This document shows, in pieces, positions 34,547 through 42,956 of a DNA stretch of 64,000 nucleotides. Within the stretch, counting starts at the first letter, position 1. The number at the start of each line of letters is the position of its first letter. The notes below the pieces were generated by a model. That model did not search any database, was not told where the DNA came from, and worked only from the letters and a program-made list of their open reading frames with translations. The stretch comes from Lachnospiraceae bacterium (GTDB lineage Bacteria; Bacillota; Clostridia; Lachnospirales; Lachnospiraceae), in NCBI GenBank assembly GCA_017546025.1, contig JAFYYS010000009.1, positions 39,627-103,626 of the forward strand, read 5' to 3'. The translations under genes were made by a program, and so were the position numbers.

Positions 34547-34574
34547 TTGTCACTGCCTCGTCTTCGTCTATAAT
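34547..34574 (+). promoter_or_regulatory. Promoter of the XRE regulator gene
   Basis: TTGTCA (34547-34552), a 16-base spacer and a perfect TATAAT (34569-34574), 40 bases before the chosen start codon. Confidence 0.65.
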
Positions 34575-34613
34575 GAAACTACGACGTCGAATAAAATGAA
34601 AGGACCGAAAGCT

Positions 34614-35510
34614 ATGAAACTGTTGATTGGAGAAAACATCAAAAGACTGCGTGTGACAAATGCCATCACGCAGGAACAATTGGCAGAATCCATGCACGTT
34701 TCCCCCGTTGCCGTCAGCAAATGGGAACGCGGCGAAACGACGCCTGATATCGCACTTCTGCCCAAGCTGGCCTTCTATTTCCAGGTTTCCATCGATGAGC
34801 TGATGAGTTATGATGCCTGCTCCGTGGAACTCGACATTCAGGAATTCCTGAAAGCACACGGTACTGCGGCCGAGGCCTTTAATCTGAAGGAATGCAAAGC
34901 CCTTTCCTCCGATGCCTATCAGAAGTATCCGAACGACTACCGGGTCATGGAACTCTATATGTGGGATTTGATCGGAGGCTATGCCGACAACGACCGGAAC
35001 GAAGTTCTGAAGCACACCGCGGAGATTGACAACATCTGCGGCCGCATCCTTGACGGCTGCACGGATTCCTTCATCCGGGCGGATGCCGTTGTGATGCGCG
35101 GCAAGCTTTTACACGCGGCAGGAAAGACTGATGAAGCTGTTGCCCTGTACCAAAAGGAATTGCCGGACTGGTATCAGACCGCCGGGCAGAAATGTGAGCA
35201 GCTGTTTGCAAAGGACACCCCCGAATTTCGAAACCGGCTTGATGAAAACATCTGTGAGTTAAGCAAATTCGTGCTGAATAAGCTTTCCAAGAAGATTTGG
35301 TTTTGCAACCCCGGGACGACAGTGCAGGAGAAAACCAAAGAAGCCGTCAGACTGTGTGATGCTCTGAAGGCATTCCGACCGTTTATTTCCGAGGAGCAAC
35401 TGAAGTCTCTTATGTCGTATTTTTCATCGGATTTCGAAGCGAAACTGAGGCTTGCGAAAGCACCGCAAAAGCTCATGAACCGGATTCACGCTCTTCAAAC
35501 AAACTGTTAA
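34614..35510 (+). CDS. XRE-family regulator with helical C-terminal domain
   Basis: A 298-residue protein with an N-terminal XRE helix-turn-helix (about 5-60; ITQEQLAESMHVSPVAVSKWERGETTPD) and a C-terminal all-helical region that may be TPR-like. Helical C-terminal domains of this type often sense peptides or unfolded proteins. I chose the second in-frame ATG because AAAGGA lies nine bases before it and none precedes the first. It is divergent from the PASTA-flavodoxin lipoprotein and may control it through the inverted repeats between them. Confidence 0.87.
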   Translation: MKLLIGENIKRLRVTNAITQEQLAESMHVSPVAVSKWERGETTPDIALLPKLAFYFQVSIDELMSYDACSVELDIQEFLKAHGTAAEAFNLKECKALSSDAYQKYPNDYRVMELYMWDLIGGYADNDRNEVLKHTAEIDNICGRILDGCTDSFIRADAVVMRGKLLHAAGKTDEAVALYQKELPDWYQTAGQKCEQLFAKDTPEFRNRLDENICELSKFVLNKLSKKIWFCNPGTTVQEKTKEAVRLCDALKAFRPFISEEQLKSLMSYFSSDFEAKLRLAKAPQKLMNRIHALQTNC

Positions 35511-35512
35511 AA

Positions 35513-35547
35513 CAAAAAGGCAGGCCGGATCATTTCCGACCTGCCTT
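35513..35547 (-). terminator. Terminator, best read on the minus strand
   Basis: AAGGCAGG-x-CGG and CCG-x-CCTGCCTT form a stem with one mismatch. On the minus strand it is followed by TTTTTGTTTT. It would end minus-strand transcripts running through the broken reading frame at 35570-35923, and may also help end the plus-strand XRE transcript. Confidence 0.7.
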
Positions 35548-35569
35548 ATCAGTTTACGGGAATATCCCC

Positions 35570-35686
35570 CTATATGCACCTGATTACATAATGCTGCTTC
35601 GCCACACCGTCCTCGGTGAACTCTTTGACAAGGATGCCGCCGCAAAACAGTGCAGCAGGGGGAACCTGTCCCCCTACGCGTTTTAC
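35570..35686 (-). pseudogene. Possible detached C-terminus of the 78-residue gene
   Basis: After the TAA that ends the gene at 35687-35923, the same reading frame stays open for 38 codons and ends with a protein-like sequence (CGGILVKEFTEDGVAKQHY then VIRCI) and TAG. A terminator follows shortly. Between the stop and this segment lies a G5A/TC5 hairpin. The simplest reading is that the gene once ran to 35570 and was cut by a stop codon or by insertion of the hairpin element. Read-through is less likely. Confidence 0.4.
35658..35674. repeat. GGGGGA/TCCCCC hairpin
   Basis: GGGGGA-ACCTG-TCCCCC is a 6-bp perfect stem with a 5-base loop. Its form is like small REP-type palindromes scattered in clostridial genomes. 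It sits within the possibly interrupted reading frame at 35570-35923. No second copy is seen in this window. Confidence 0.45.
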
Positions 35687-35923
35687 TTACAGGTCAAAAG
35701 CACCGAATTCTTCCGCATCGGAAAGATCTGTAACGCCGGTCTGGAGAATCCCGCTCAGGATTTCCTCAAATCTCTCTTCGGAGGTAATCACATCCGAGGT
35801 CCAAATCTTCTCAAAAAGGTCCTCAAACCAGATGCTGCCCTCGCGGTCCTGTCCGATTGCTTCCACAAAGCGCATGGAAAGACACCCGCGCTTATTCCGA
35901 TACTTTACAAAAAAACCGTCCAT
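35687..35923 (-). CDS. Small hypothetical protein, possibly truncated
   Basis: A 78-residue acidic protein with no recognised domain. GGAGG lies eight bases before the ATG, and it starts 24 bases after the M3 peptidase gene ends, so translation is likely and it is in that operon. The frame continues beyond its stop codon into a plausible protein C-terminus. Thus the 78-residue form may be a shortened version of a protein of about 117 residues. Confidence 0.65.
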   Translation of the reverse strand: MDGFFVKYRNKRGCLSMRFVEAIGQDREGSIWFEDLFEKIWTSDVITSEERFEEILSGILQTGVTDLSDAEEFGAFDL

Positions 35924-35947
35924 TGTTTATTCCTCCACATCATTTAT

Positions 35948-38026
35948 TTACATATACCGTTTCCGGATTTCCTCAATCACATGGGCCGTGCTCTTCTCGA
36001 CGGTGCCCTCAAGGAACGGGTTCAACAGGTTTCCGGTCTTCAGAAGTTCGAAGTATCCCTTTGTTCCGCCTGCGCGGCAAAGCCTGAGATAATCCTCCCA
36101 TGCCGCCTTGCGGTCCTCCTTCATCCTGCCGTAATACTGGAACGCGCAGATCTGCGCAAGCGCGTACTCAATGTAATAAAACGGATAGAGGAAAATGTGA
36201 AGCTTCTGCATCCAGAAACCGCCGCCCTCTAAGAATTCATTACCGTCGTAGTCACGCCACGGCATGTATTTCTTCTCAATTTCCTTCCACACCTGCCGCC
36301 ACTCCGCGGGCGTCATGTCAGGCTTTTCATACACTTCATGCTGGAATTCGTCAACGCTTACCAGATACGGAATCGTGCAGAACGCGCCGATGAGATGCGA
36401 CGTAACATAGCGCTCCGCGTTGTCTCCGAAGAACGACTCCATCCACGGGTAAGCAAAATGCTCCATCGACATCGAATGCACTTCGTTGATTTCCGAAGTC
36501 GACCCGGAAAGGGCGCTGATCGGAATCGACCGCATGGCCAGGTAACCCTGAAACGCATGTCCGGCCTCGTGCGTCAAAACATCCACATCGGCCTCCGTGC
36601 CGTTGAAGTTGCTGAAGATGAAAGGTGCCTTGAAAAGCGGCATGCGCGTCATGTAACCGCCCATATGCTTGCCGGGCTTCGTCTCCAGATCATACAATTC
36701 GTATTCCTTCATGAAATCGAAGAATTCGCCGGTCTCCGGGCTCATATCGCGGTACATCTGCCGCGCCTTCTCCACCAGCTCCTCCGCGGTCCCGATCGGA
36801 AGTGCGTTGCCGTCCGGGAAATTCAGCCCTTCGTCGTAGTAACGAAGCTTGTCAACCCCGAGGCGTTTCCGCTGCGCTTCCCGAATTTCCGCAACGGCAG
36901 GCGTGATAATCGTTCGTACCTGCTCACGGAACCGGGCGGCATCCTCCTTCGTGTAATCAAAACGGCGCCGCGCAATATATGCCATATCGGTATAGGTGGA
37001 AAATCCCATCTTTTTCGCTTTTTGATCCCGAATCTTAACGGCATCGGCATACTGTGCTTCCAGTTCGCCGCTGATCTGCTCATAAAGCTTAGCCCACGCC
37101 TCAAACGCTTCTTTGCGCTCCGCGCGGTCGGTACTCTGCATATGCTTCAAAAGGCCGTAGAAGTTAACTTCCTCGCCGCGGAACTGCGTCGTCGCGCCGG
37201 CTGTCGTCTTCTGGTATGCCTGACGGAGTTCGCCTTCGCGGATTGTTTCCTGTACGATGCGCTCATCGCTCGTCAGGAGTCCCGCATCAATCAGGCGGAA
37301 CAGCTGGGCGCCGAACTCTTCCTCCAGCTCCTTACGGAACGGTGAACCTGCCAGTGCCTTCTCCCAGGCGTTATACTGCGGAATCGTCTTCGCGGTTTCT
37401 TCGCGGAGCCACTTCATCTCACTGTCATAAAACGGGTCAGCCGTATTGATTGTGTTGCGGATATGGGCGACCGTGTACATGGAATCGGTCGCGTCCTCCA
37501 TCTCCTGCACCTTGTAGTAGGCGTCACGGATTTCCTCGAAGCTCTTCGCCTCCAAAACCTTCTGCGTGGACTCCGTAATCAGTGTCTTCAGTGCCTCAAT
37601 ATCCGGCCGCTTGTATTCAATTTCACTGAATCGAACCATGGATTTCTTCTTTTCTCTCCTTTTTCGTCTCTGTTCGCGGTTATTCTTCTCGGATTCGAAG
37701 ATTTCCACAGCCGCGTCAGTCAGTTCGTCGGGCCATACCTTCCCGGCTCCCATGACTTCTGCCCAGGGACAGAGTATTTTATAATCATCGTCAAATACGA
37801 TTGTATAAGGCGGCCCGCACCGGTCGTCGACCGACATATAAAGATGTCTGCCGTCACTCATGATCCTGCATGCATCCCACTCTGACATCGAATTGTCAAG
37901 ACGGTTAAACTGCTCCCTGCTTATTTCATACAAGTGATATGCCTGTATTCCGCCGTATTCCCCGAAGCACCGGTTGTTACTCTCATCAAAGCAGGCTTTC
38001 CAGCCCGATCCTTTCTTGAAAACCAT
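35948..38026 (-). CDS. M3-family oligoendopeptidase with an extra N-terminal domain
   Basis: A 692-residue protein. Residues 130-692 are a complete M3 metallopeptidase of the oligoendopeptidase F type, with the zinc motif HEAGH (TLTHEAGHAF context) and a downstream Glu in the SEINEVHSM segment. It should cleave short peptides in the cytoplasm. Residues 1-129 form a separate small Cys- and Asp-rich domain ending in a very basic NNREQRRKRREKKKS run. The peptidase proper would normally begin at Met130, and a Shine-Dalgarno-like AGGAG occurs 16 bases before that ATG. It therefore looks like two genes joined in frame. The start chosen has GGAGGG six bases upstream. Confidence 0.9.
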   Translation of the reverse strand: MVFKKGSGWKACFDESNNRCFGEYGGIQAYHLYEISREQFNRLDNSMSEWDACRIMSDGRHLYMSVDDRCGPPYTIVFDDDYKILCPWAEVMGAGKVWPDELTDAAVEIFESEKNNREQRRKRREKKKSMVRFSEIEYKRPDIEALKTLITESTQKVLEAKSFEEIRDAYYKVQEMEDATDSMYTVAHIRNTINTADPFYDSEMKWLREETAKTIPQYNAWEKALAGSPFRKELEEEFGAQLFRLIDAGLLTSDERIVQETIREGELRQAYQKTTAGATTQFRGEEVNFYGLLKHMQSTDRAERKEAFEAWAKLYEQISGELEAQYADAVKIRDQKAKKMGFSTYTDMAYIARRRFDYTKEDAARFREQVRTIITPAVAEIREAQRKRLGVDKLRYYDEGLNFPDGNALPIGTAEELVEKARQMYRDMSPETGEFFDFMKEYELYDLETKPGKHMGGYMTRMPLFKAPFIFSNFNGTEADVDVLTHEAGHAFQGYLAMRSIPISALSGSTSEINEVHSMSMEHFAYPWMESFFGDNAERYVTSHLIGAFCTIPYLVSVDEFQHEVYEKPDMTPAEWRQVWKEIEKKYMPWRDYDGNEFLEGGGFWMQKLHIFLYPFYYIEYALAQICAFQYYGRMKEDRKAAWEDYLRLCRAGGTKGYFELLKTGNLLNPFLEGTVEKSTAHVIEEIRKRYM

Positions 38027-38042
38027 GGGATTCCCTCCAGAG

Positions 38043-38540
38043 TTACTGCTTCTCTTCAAGCCGTACATGCGGCGCGTATTTGAGGATGTTTTTGCAAAGC
38101 TCCTCCATATCGGCTTTGTTCATGGCAAGCGCGTTGTTGCCAAACATCTTCCGCGCGGATTTCGTTCCGCCGATTACTTCAGAAGGCTTAATGCGGTTTC
38201 CTTCCGCATCCATCATGAACAGCACGTTCTGACGCTGTACGGAATCCCAGCGAACCCCGATGGTACGGATGTCGCTCAGACGGTAGATGGCAAATACGGC
38301 ACTGTACTTCTGCGCCAGGAACTCGTCCTGCGTGAAGAAATAGTACATGGATTTGTTGAACTTACCTTCCGCGATAATCCTGTCACCGTACTGCTTTTTG
38401 ATCTTCTTGGCGCCGCCCTTTGAGGCACTCATCGTCGACCAGAGAGAAAGCCCGATAATCGCTCCGAAAAATACAACGATACCGATGATTCCTCCGATCG
38501 GGGGCTGCTCAGTTGCTAAAAATGTGACAATACTGCTCAT
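38043..38540 (-). CDS. Membrane protein of unknown function
   Basis: A 165-residue protein with one N-terminal membrane helix (about 16-36) and a basic cytoplasmic domain whose core (YFFTQDEFLAQKYSAVFAI, ...VFAIYRLSDIRTIGV) reads like a PH-like or bPH fold. AGGAGG is nine bases before the chosen ATG, 16 codons inside the longer frame. It lies between two fused-enzyme genes on the same strand. The function is not recognised. Confidence 0.75.
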   Translation of the reverse strand: MSSIVTFLATEQPPIGGIIGIVVFFGAIIGLSLWSTMSASKGGAKKIKKQYGDRIIAEGKFNKSMYYFFTQDEFLAQKYSAVFAIYRLSDIRTIGVRWDSVQRQNVLFMMDAEGNRIKPSEVIGGTKSARKMFGNNALAMNKADMEELCKNILKYAPHVRLEEKQ

Positions 38541-38605
38541 TTTGGGATCCTCCTGATTTTTTAGTATCACCACACCCGAAGGTGTCATGTCCTTCTCAAA
38601 ACGCT

Positions 38606-39925
38606 TTACAGTCCCATGATATGCGCTTCCAAGCTGTCTTTGAGCGCCGGGGACGTATCTTCTATCTCTGCCAGATGAGTAACAATCAGTTTACGTGAAG
38701 GCAGTATGTAGCATTTCTGCTTCAGCCTTCCGTTCATGCTGAACCCATCCATGTACCGCCAGAAGAAATACCCGTAGCCGCCCTCACGGCATGCCTGCTT
38801 GCTTGACGTCGCCATGCGGATATACTCCTCCGAGAGAATCCGCTTTCCTTCATAGACGCCGCCGTTATAAAGCATCAGCCCGATTTTGCTGAAATCGTGC
38901 ACCGTAAGCCTTGTTCTCGAAGCCCCGTAGAAATATCCCTCCGGGCACCGTCCGTAGGCAAATCTCGTGATTCCGAGCGGCGCGAAGATATTCTCTTCGA
39001 TAAATACCCCGAGGTCTGTTCCTAGCACCTCCGTAAGCGCCACGCCAACAAGATAGGCATTGATGTTACTGTAATTGAACGTGCGCTCCTGCGGGTTGGA
39101 AATCGGGCACGAAAGCGCAAAATCAAGCCAACTCTCGCCCTCAGCACGAAACGGCAGGTCCCCGACAGACATGCACAGGAGCCGGTGAATCGTAATCGTC
39201 TCCCAAGTCTCCTTCTGCTTTTCCGACAGCTTCGCAACCTTCTCCGCCGGCATATACGAAAGCACAGACCTGCCCGGGTCAATCAGCCCGCGGTCCCACG
39301 CGATTCCGAAGGCAATCGACAGAATCGATTTGGTCACCGAGTACACCTCGTGAAGATTCTCCTCCGTGTCGCCGTAACTGTGCGTCAAAACGCCGTCCTC
39401 GTAAACTTCAACGCCGAACACATTCCACTGATTATCCCTGATATCTTTAACGAACCCGTTAAAATCCATTTGGTACCCCCTAATCACGTTATATGCGGCG
39501 AGTTTGTTCAAGTATTCTTCAGCTTCCGTAAGCTCCCGCTTGGAGCCCTCATACTCGAAGCTGTTCAGTGCTTCTTCGTAGTCCATCAGCGCGATTTCCG
39601 AAACCTCGGACTTCTGCGCAACGAGCTCCTGGTCGTGAAATTCCGCAAGGAAATACACATTGGTTTTCTTGTCGTTCGGACGGCCTTCCCGCGCCAGGAA
39701 GTGCTCGTCAACCGTTCTGAAACCGTCGAGCAGAACAACGTCAAGCCCCGTTTCTTCCTTCACTTCACGAAGGGCAGTCTCCTGCTCGGTCTCGCCCGGC
39801 TCCATATGCCCGGCGGGGAAGCCGCAGTATTTCTGATAGATGCCGACTCCGCGAACAATCACGTATTTCCTGACATTGTTTACCGTTGTGAAAATAATGA
39901 CACCGCATGACTTTTCATTTGCCAT
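38606..39925 (-). CDS. Fusion of a Nudix hydrolase and a beta-lactamase-like serine hydrolase
   Basis: A 439-residue protein. Residues 1-145 are a Nudix domain with a full Nudix box (G-x5-E-x7-REVKEETGL, starting near 39), which cleaves nucleoside diphosphate linkages. Residues 153-439 are a class C beta-lactamase/PBP-like esterase with SVTK (Ser196, Lys199) and YSN (FNYSNINAY). No signal peptide is present, so both act in the cytoplasm. The Met153 codon (39467-39469) is preceded by AGGGGG with good spacing, so the second domain could also be made alone. This points to an in-frame joining of two formerly separate genes. GGAGGAG precedes the chosen start. Confidence 0.88.
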   Translation of the reverse strand: MANEKSCGVIIFTTVNNVRKYVIVRGVGIYQKYCGFPAGHMEPGETEQETALREVKEETGLDVVLLDGFRTVDEHFLAREGRPNDKKTNVYFLAEFHDQELVAQKSEVSEIALMDYEEALNSFEYEGSKRELTEAEEYLNKLAAYNVIRGYQMDFNGFVKDIRDNQWNVFGVEVYEDGVLTHSYGDTEENLHEVYSVTKSILSIAFGIAWDRGLIDPGRSVLSYMPAEKVAKLSEKQKETWETITIHRLLCMSVGDLPFRAEGESWLDFALSCPISNPQERTFNYSNINAYLVGVALTEVLGTDLGVFIEENIFAPLGITRFAYGRCPEGYFYGASRTRLTVHDFSKIGLMLYNGGVYEGKRILSEEYIRMATSSKQACREGGYGYFFWRYMDGFSMNGRLKQKCYILPSRKLIVTHLAEIEDTSPALKDSLEAHIMGL

Positions 39926-40370
39926 TTGTTTCTCCTCCACAATTTGATTTCTGAGAACTGTAAGTCAACAGCTTGTACCGGATTTCATCAACCTGCAGCA
40001 TGGCGAAAACACATTGTTCCTTCGCCTTGTCGATTTTGGATAGTGTCAGGACATCCACCAGCAATCCGTCAAAGAAAATGTCGGCAAACTTCAGAAATTC
40101 TCCTACATGAATCGGCGCAAAGCCCTGCACATCTTTGAGTTTCTGACTGAATCTGTCTAAAGCAAGCTTTGCTTCCTCCATCTCCTGCTCTGCCTTTGAC
40201 ATCTTTCGGTGCTTTGAAATCCCGCTGATAAGACTGCCGGCCGTAACGATATCCACAATCCCCCATCTGCTTGCACTGTCTAAATACGACTTGGCATTTT
40301 CCAAATGCTCAAACGCGATATTCGCGGCTTCGACGGCTTCTCTTACTTCCTGTTTTTCTTTCTCATTCAT
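39915..40370 (-). CDS. Hypothetical helical protein
   Basis: A 151-residue, highly charged, mostly helical protein with a short hydrophobic middle segment (WGIVDIVTAGSLISG) that may dip into a membrane. Its 3' end overlaps the Nudix-hydrolase start by 11 bases, so the pair is translationally coupled. AGGGAAATCAGAG precedes the ATG. No family is recognised. Confidence 0.75.
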   Translation of the reverse strand: MNEKEKQEVREAVEAANIAFEHLENAKSYLDSASRWGIVDIVTAGSLISGISKHRKMSKAEQEMEEAKLALDRFSQKLKDVQGFAPIHVGEFLKFADIFFDGLLVDVLTLSKIDKAKEQCVFAMLQVDEIRYKLLTYSSQKSNCGGETNGK

Positions 40371-40393
40371 CTCTGATTTCCCTGAAAATACCG

Positions 40394-41167
40394 TTACTCC
40401 GGCTTTCTTGCCACAATGAGATAACGGTGAATGGTGCCTTCAGCCGCACCGGTCCGGTCAATGGTTTCCTGCATCTTAAGAAGCCTGTCAAAGCACTTCT
40501 CTACCGAGAAGCCCGGGAACTCCCACTCAATGATGCGGGCGAACCAGACAAATGCCCCGACATCAAAAAACCGTATCGGTCTGAACGTTTCTTCGCCGCG
40601 GATGATGTCAAATCCCGCCTCTTCGAAGCATTTTCTCTGAACGGATAATTCAAGTTCCGGATGAGACCGCGGCACGTCCGGGAGAACCATCTCCACCAGC
40701 TCGCGGTCATTTTGCCCGCCCACCTGCTGGGTGATGAACGTCCCGCCGGGTTTCAGGATTCTGTATGCTTCTTTCGGGTCAAAGCTCCCGTGCCTGTTGA
40801 TGAAGATGTCAAATGAGTTGTCGGCAAACGGGATATTCGACTCGTCGTCACACGGTTTGAAGTCAATCCCTAACGGAAGCAGCGTCTCTTTACAGAGTTC
40901 CACATTCGGAGGAAATCCCTCCGTGGCTGCCGTATTCCCGTAAGGGTGCCCCAGAGACAACAGGAACTCACCGCCGCCCGTATCAAAATCCAGCAGCTTC
41001 ATATCGTCGGTGAGGTACTCGTCTATGATTTGCCTGTAATCCCAGGGAAGATCGTCCTCTTCGTCATACCGGCCGTGTATATGGGAGAAATCCCATCCGT
41101 GTATGTGCGCAATCTTCTCCTCGTCTTCCCACTCTTTTCTCAGTTTTTCTATTCTTTCCGTATCCAT
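40394..41167 (-). CDS. SAM-dependent methyltransferase
   Basis: A 257-residue class I methyltransferase. Motif I is altered (LLDFDTGGGEFL in place of the usual D-x-G-x-G), the acidic loop is TEGFPPNVEL, and the post-motif reads EAYRILKPGGTFITQQVGG. A long C-terminal extension forms a possible cap. The substrate is unknown. I start at the ATG 14 codons inside the longest frame because AAGGA precedes it. Confidence 0.85.
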   Translation of the reverse strand: MDTERIEKLRKEWEDEEKIAHIHGWDFSHIHGRYDEEDDLPWDYRQIIDEYLTDDMKLLDFDTGGGEFLLSLGHPYGNTAATEGFPPNVELCKETLLPLGIDFKPCDDESNIPFADNSFDIFINRHGSFDPKEAYRILKPGGTFITQQVGGQNDRELVEMVLPDVPRSHPELELSVQRKCFEEAGFDIIRGEETFRPIRFFDVGAFVWFARIIEWEFPGFSVEKCFDRLLKMQETIDRTGAAEGTIHRYLIVARKPE

Positions 41168-41205
41168 TTCTTTTAGTCCTTCGTGTCCAAAAAGTCTAAA
41201 CCGAA

Positions 41206-41418
41206 TCAATAGTTTTGCGTGTCATAATACATGACAGAAGGCGTTATGACGGGTTTCCCCTCCGAATCCAGAAGAGGCGTGATTCCGCCGCCGTATCCGG
41301 CTGTCCATATCAGATAGTTCACTCCTGTCTCGCGGTCAACCGCAATCATGCGGATTCCCTCTGTTCTTAAGGCGGAGCCCTCCTTGTGAATGACCTCGAA
41401 ACGTTTTTCCTTCTTCAT
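41206..41418 (-). CDS. DUF6440-family small protein
   Basis: A 70-residue protein matching by eye the DUF6440 pattern: KRFEVI start, VDRETGVNYL, a GYGGGITPLLD core and PVITPSVMY end. Such proteins are compact beta-rich singletons common in gut Bacillota, with no known function. AAAGGAG precedes the ATG. It lies alone between a methyltransferase and a phosphatase gene. Confidence 0.82.
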   Translation of the reverse strand: MKKEKRFEVIHKEGSALRTEGIRMIAVDRETGVNYLIWTAGYGGGITPLLDSEGKPVITPSVMYYDTQNY

Positions 41419-41476
41419 CTGTTTTTTCTCCTTTCCCAATTATCCTGTTTTCTTCTTCAGCTTCGAATCTGCTGAA

Positions 41477-42169
41477 TCAACGGGAATACACACCCTTCAG
41501 CACTTCGTTCTGATAGCCTTCCTTATTCGGAAGCTCGGGGTAAAGATCGGCAATTTCTGCCGCCTTGCGGTTGTCATAAGGCACCGAAAGGATTGTCATC
41601 CTGACCGGTCCGTCATCCCTCTCTCCCTCTAACAGCAGTGCGTGCGCACGCGGAACGCCGAGGTTGTTTCCGACGCTTCCCGTATTGATGGCATACCCGT
41701 CCGTAATCATTCGGATGAACGGTCGGTGCGCGTCTGCACAAATCAAACCGTTCGCGTCCGGTCTGCCGTCAGAGAAACAGAACCCGGCACGAAGCTTTTC
41801 CTCCGGTTCGCCGGCGAAGTACAGGTCATCCAACGGTCTCCCGTGTACAAGACGGAATCTCATGCCGCCGATTTTCAGTTCATCCTCGAGCGGAAGGGAA
41901 TCCAGCCAGTTAAGCCGCTCCTGTCCGATCTGCTTGATATAAAAAGCATTATAGTCCGGTTTCTCGCTCAGAATGCGGTCCCAATTCCCGGCAATCCAGT
42001 GATTGCAATGCTTTCTGACCCAGTCAACGGTCTTGTCACTCTCCGGCCCTTTACCGACCGCATCCCCGAGAAACCAGACCTCATCCGGCTTAATCTGCTC
42101 CATTTCACGTTCCATTGCCTCAGTGGCAACCATATTTCCGTGAAGATCTGCCAATACCATGATTTTCAT
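41477..42169 (-). CDS. Metallophosphoesterase
   Basis: A 230-residue calcineurin-like phosphoesterase. The metal-binding motifs are visible: LADLHGN (D-x-H), FLGDAVGKG (GD), AGNWD (GN-D in place of GNHD) and VHGRPLDD near the C-terminal half. It resembles the YfcE/MJ0936 cytoplasmic phosphodiesterases. Trp replaces His in the GNHD motif (GNWD), which also occurs in related PrpE/apaH-like proteins and may alter catalysis. The substrate is unknown. Confidence 0.88.
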   Translation of the reverse strand: MKIMVLADLHGNMVATEAMEREMEQIKPDEVWFLGDAVGKGPESDKTVDWVRKHCNHWIAGNWDRILSEKPDYNAFYIKQIGQERLNWLDSLPLEDELKIGGMRFRLVHGRPLDDLYFAGEPEEKLRAGFCFSDGRPDANGLICADAHRPFIRMITDGYAINTGSVGNNLGVPRAHALLLEGERDDGPVRMTILSVPYDNRKAAEIADLYPELPNKEGYQNEVLKGVYSR

Positions 42170-42219
42170 ATTCTGTTATCCTTTTCTCTCCCGTAGTATG
42201 AACCCCTTCTCATCCGCTT

Positions 42220-42939
42220 TCAGTCCCTGTTACGAATCAGGTCTTTAATCACTTCTCCCGCAATAATCAGGCCTGCCACGGAAGGGACAAATGCGACGCT
42301 TCCCGGAGTGGACCTGCGGGATCCGGAAGGGGCTTCCTCACTCTCTGCGGGCACAATCGGGGTCTCCTCCGAATAAACGACCTTCAGTTTCTTCACGCCG
42401 CGCGCCTTCAATTCCCGGCGCATCACCTTTGCAAGCGGATCCATGCTGGTTTTATAAATATCCGCCACACGAAACAGCGTAGGGTCAAGCTTGTTTCCGG
42501 CACCCATGGAACTCATGATCGGCACGCCGAGCTTCTGACACTGCAGCACCAGTTCGATCTTAGCCGCGACTGTGTCGATGGCGTCGACCACATAGTCGTA
42601 TTTTTCAAACGGAAAATCCGACGCATTCTCCGGAAGGAAGAAGCAATTACAGGTGTTCACCACAGCGTCCGGATTGATATCTAAAATGCGCTCCTTCATA
42701 ACCTCCGTCTTATATCTGCCGACCGTTTTCTGCGTCGCAATAATCTGGCGGTTGATGTTGGACAGGCAGACTGTGTCGTTATCAATCAGATCAAGCGCAC
42801 CGACCCCGCTGCGTGCGAGTGCCTCGCAGACATATCCGCCGACGCCGCCGATTCCGAACACTGCCACGCGGCACCCGGCCAGCCGTTCCATCGCGGCCTT
42901 ACCCAGCAATAATTCGGTTCTTGAGAATTGATTCAACAT
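42220..42939 (-). CDS. tcdA: tRNA threonylcarbamoyladenosine dehydratase
   Basis: A 239-residue E1-like ThiF-fold protein of the TcdA/CsdL type. It has the nucleotide-binding GIGGVGGYVCEALARSGVG, DNDTVCLSNINRQI, the YVVDAIDTVAAKIEL segment and the C-terminal GSVAFVPSVAGLIIAGEVI. TcdA cyclises t6A at position 37 of ANN-decoding tRNAs using ATP. The ATG chosen (AGAGG upstream) is 14 codons inside the open frame. It follows a GNAT gene by 17 bases. Confidence 0.9.
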   Translation of the reverse strand: MLNQFSRTELLLGKAAMERLAGCRVAVFGIGGVGGYVCEALARSGVGALDLIDNDTVCLSNINRQIIATQKTVGRYKTEVMKERILDINPDAVVNTCNCFFLPENASDFPFEKYDYVVDAIDTVAAKIELVLQCQKLGVPIMSSMGAGNKLDPTLFRVADIYKTSMDPLAKVMRRELKARGVKKLKVVYSEETPIVPAESEEAPSGSRRSTPGSVAFVPSVAGLIIAGEVIKDLIRNRD

Positions 42940-42956
42940 GTATATACCTCTGATTC

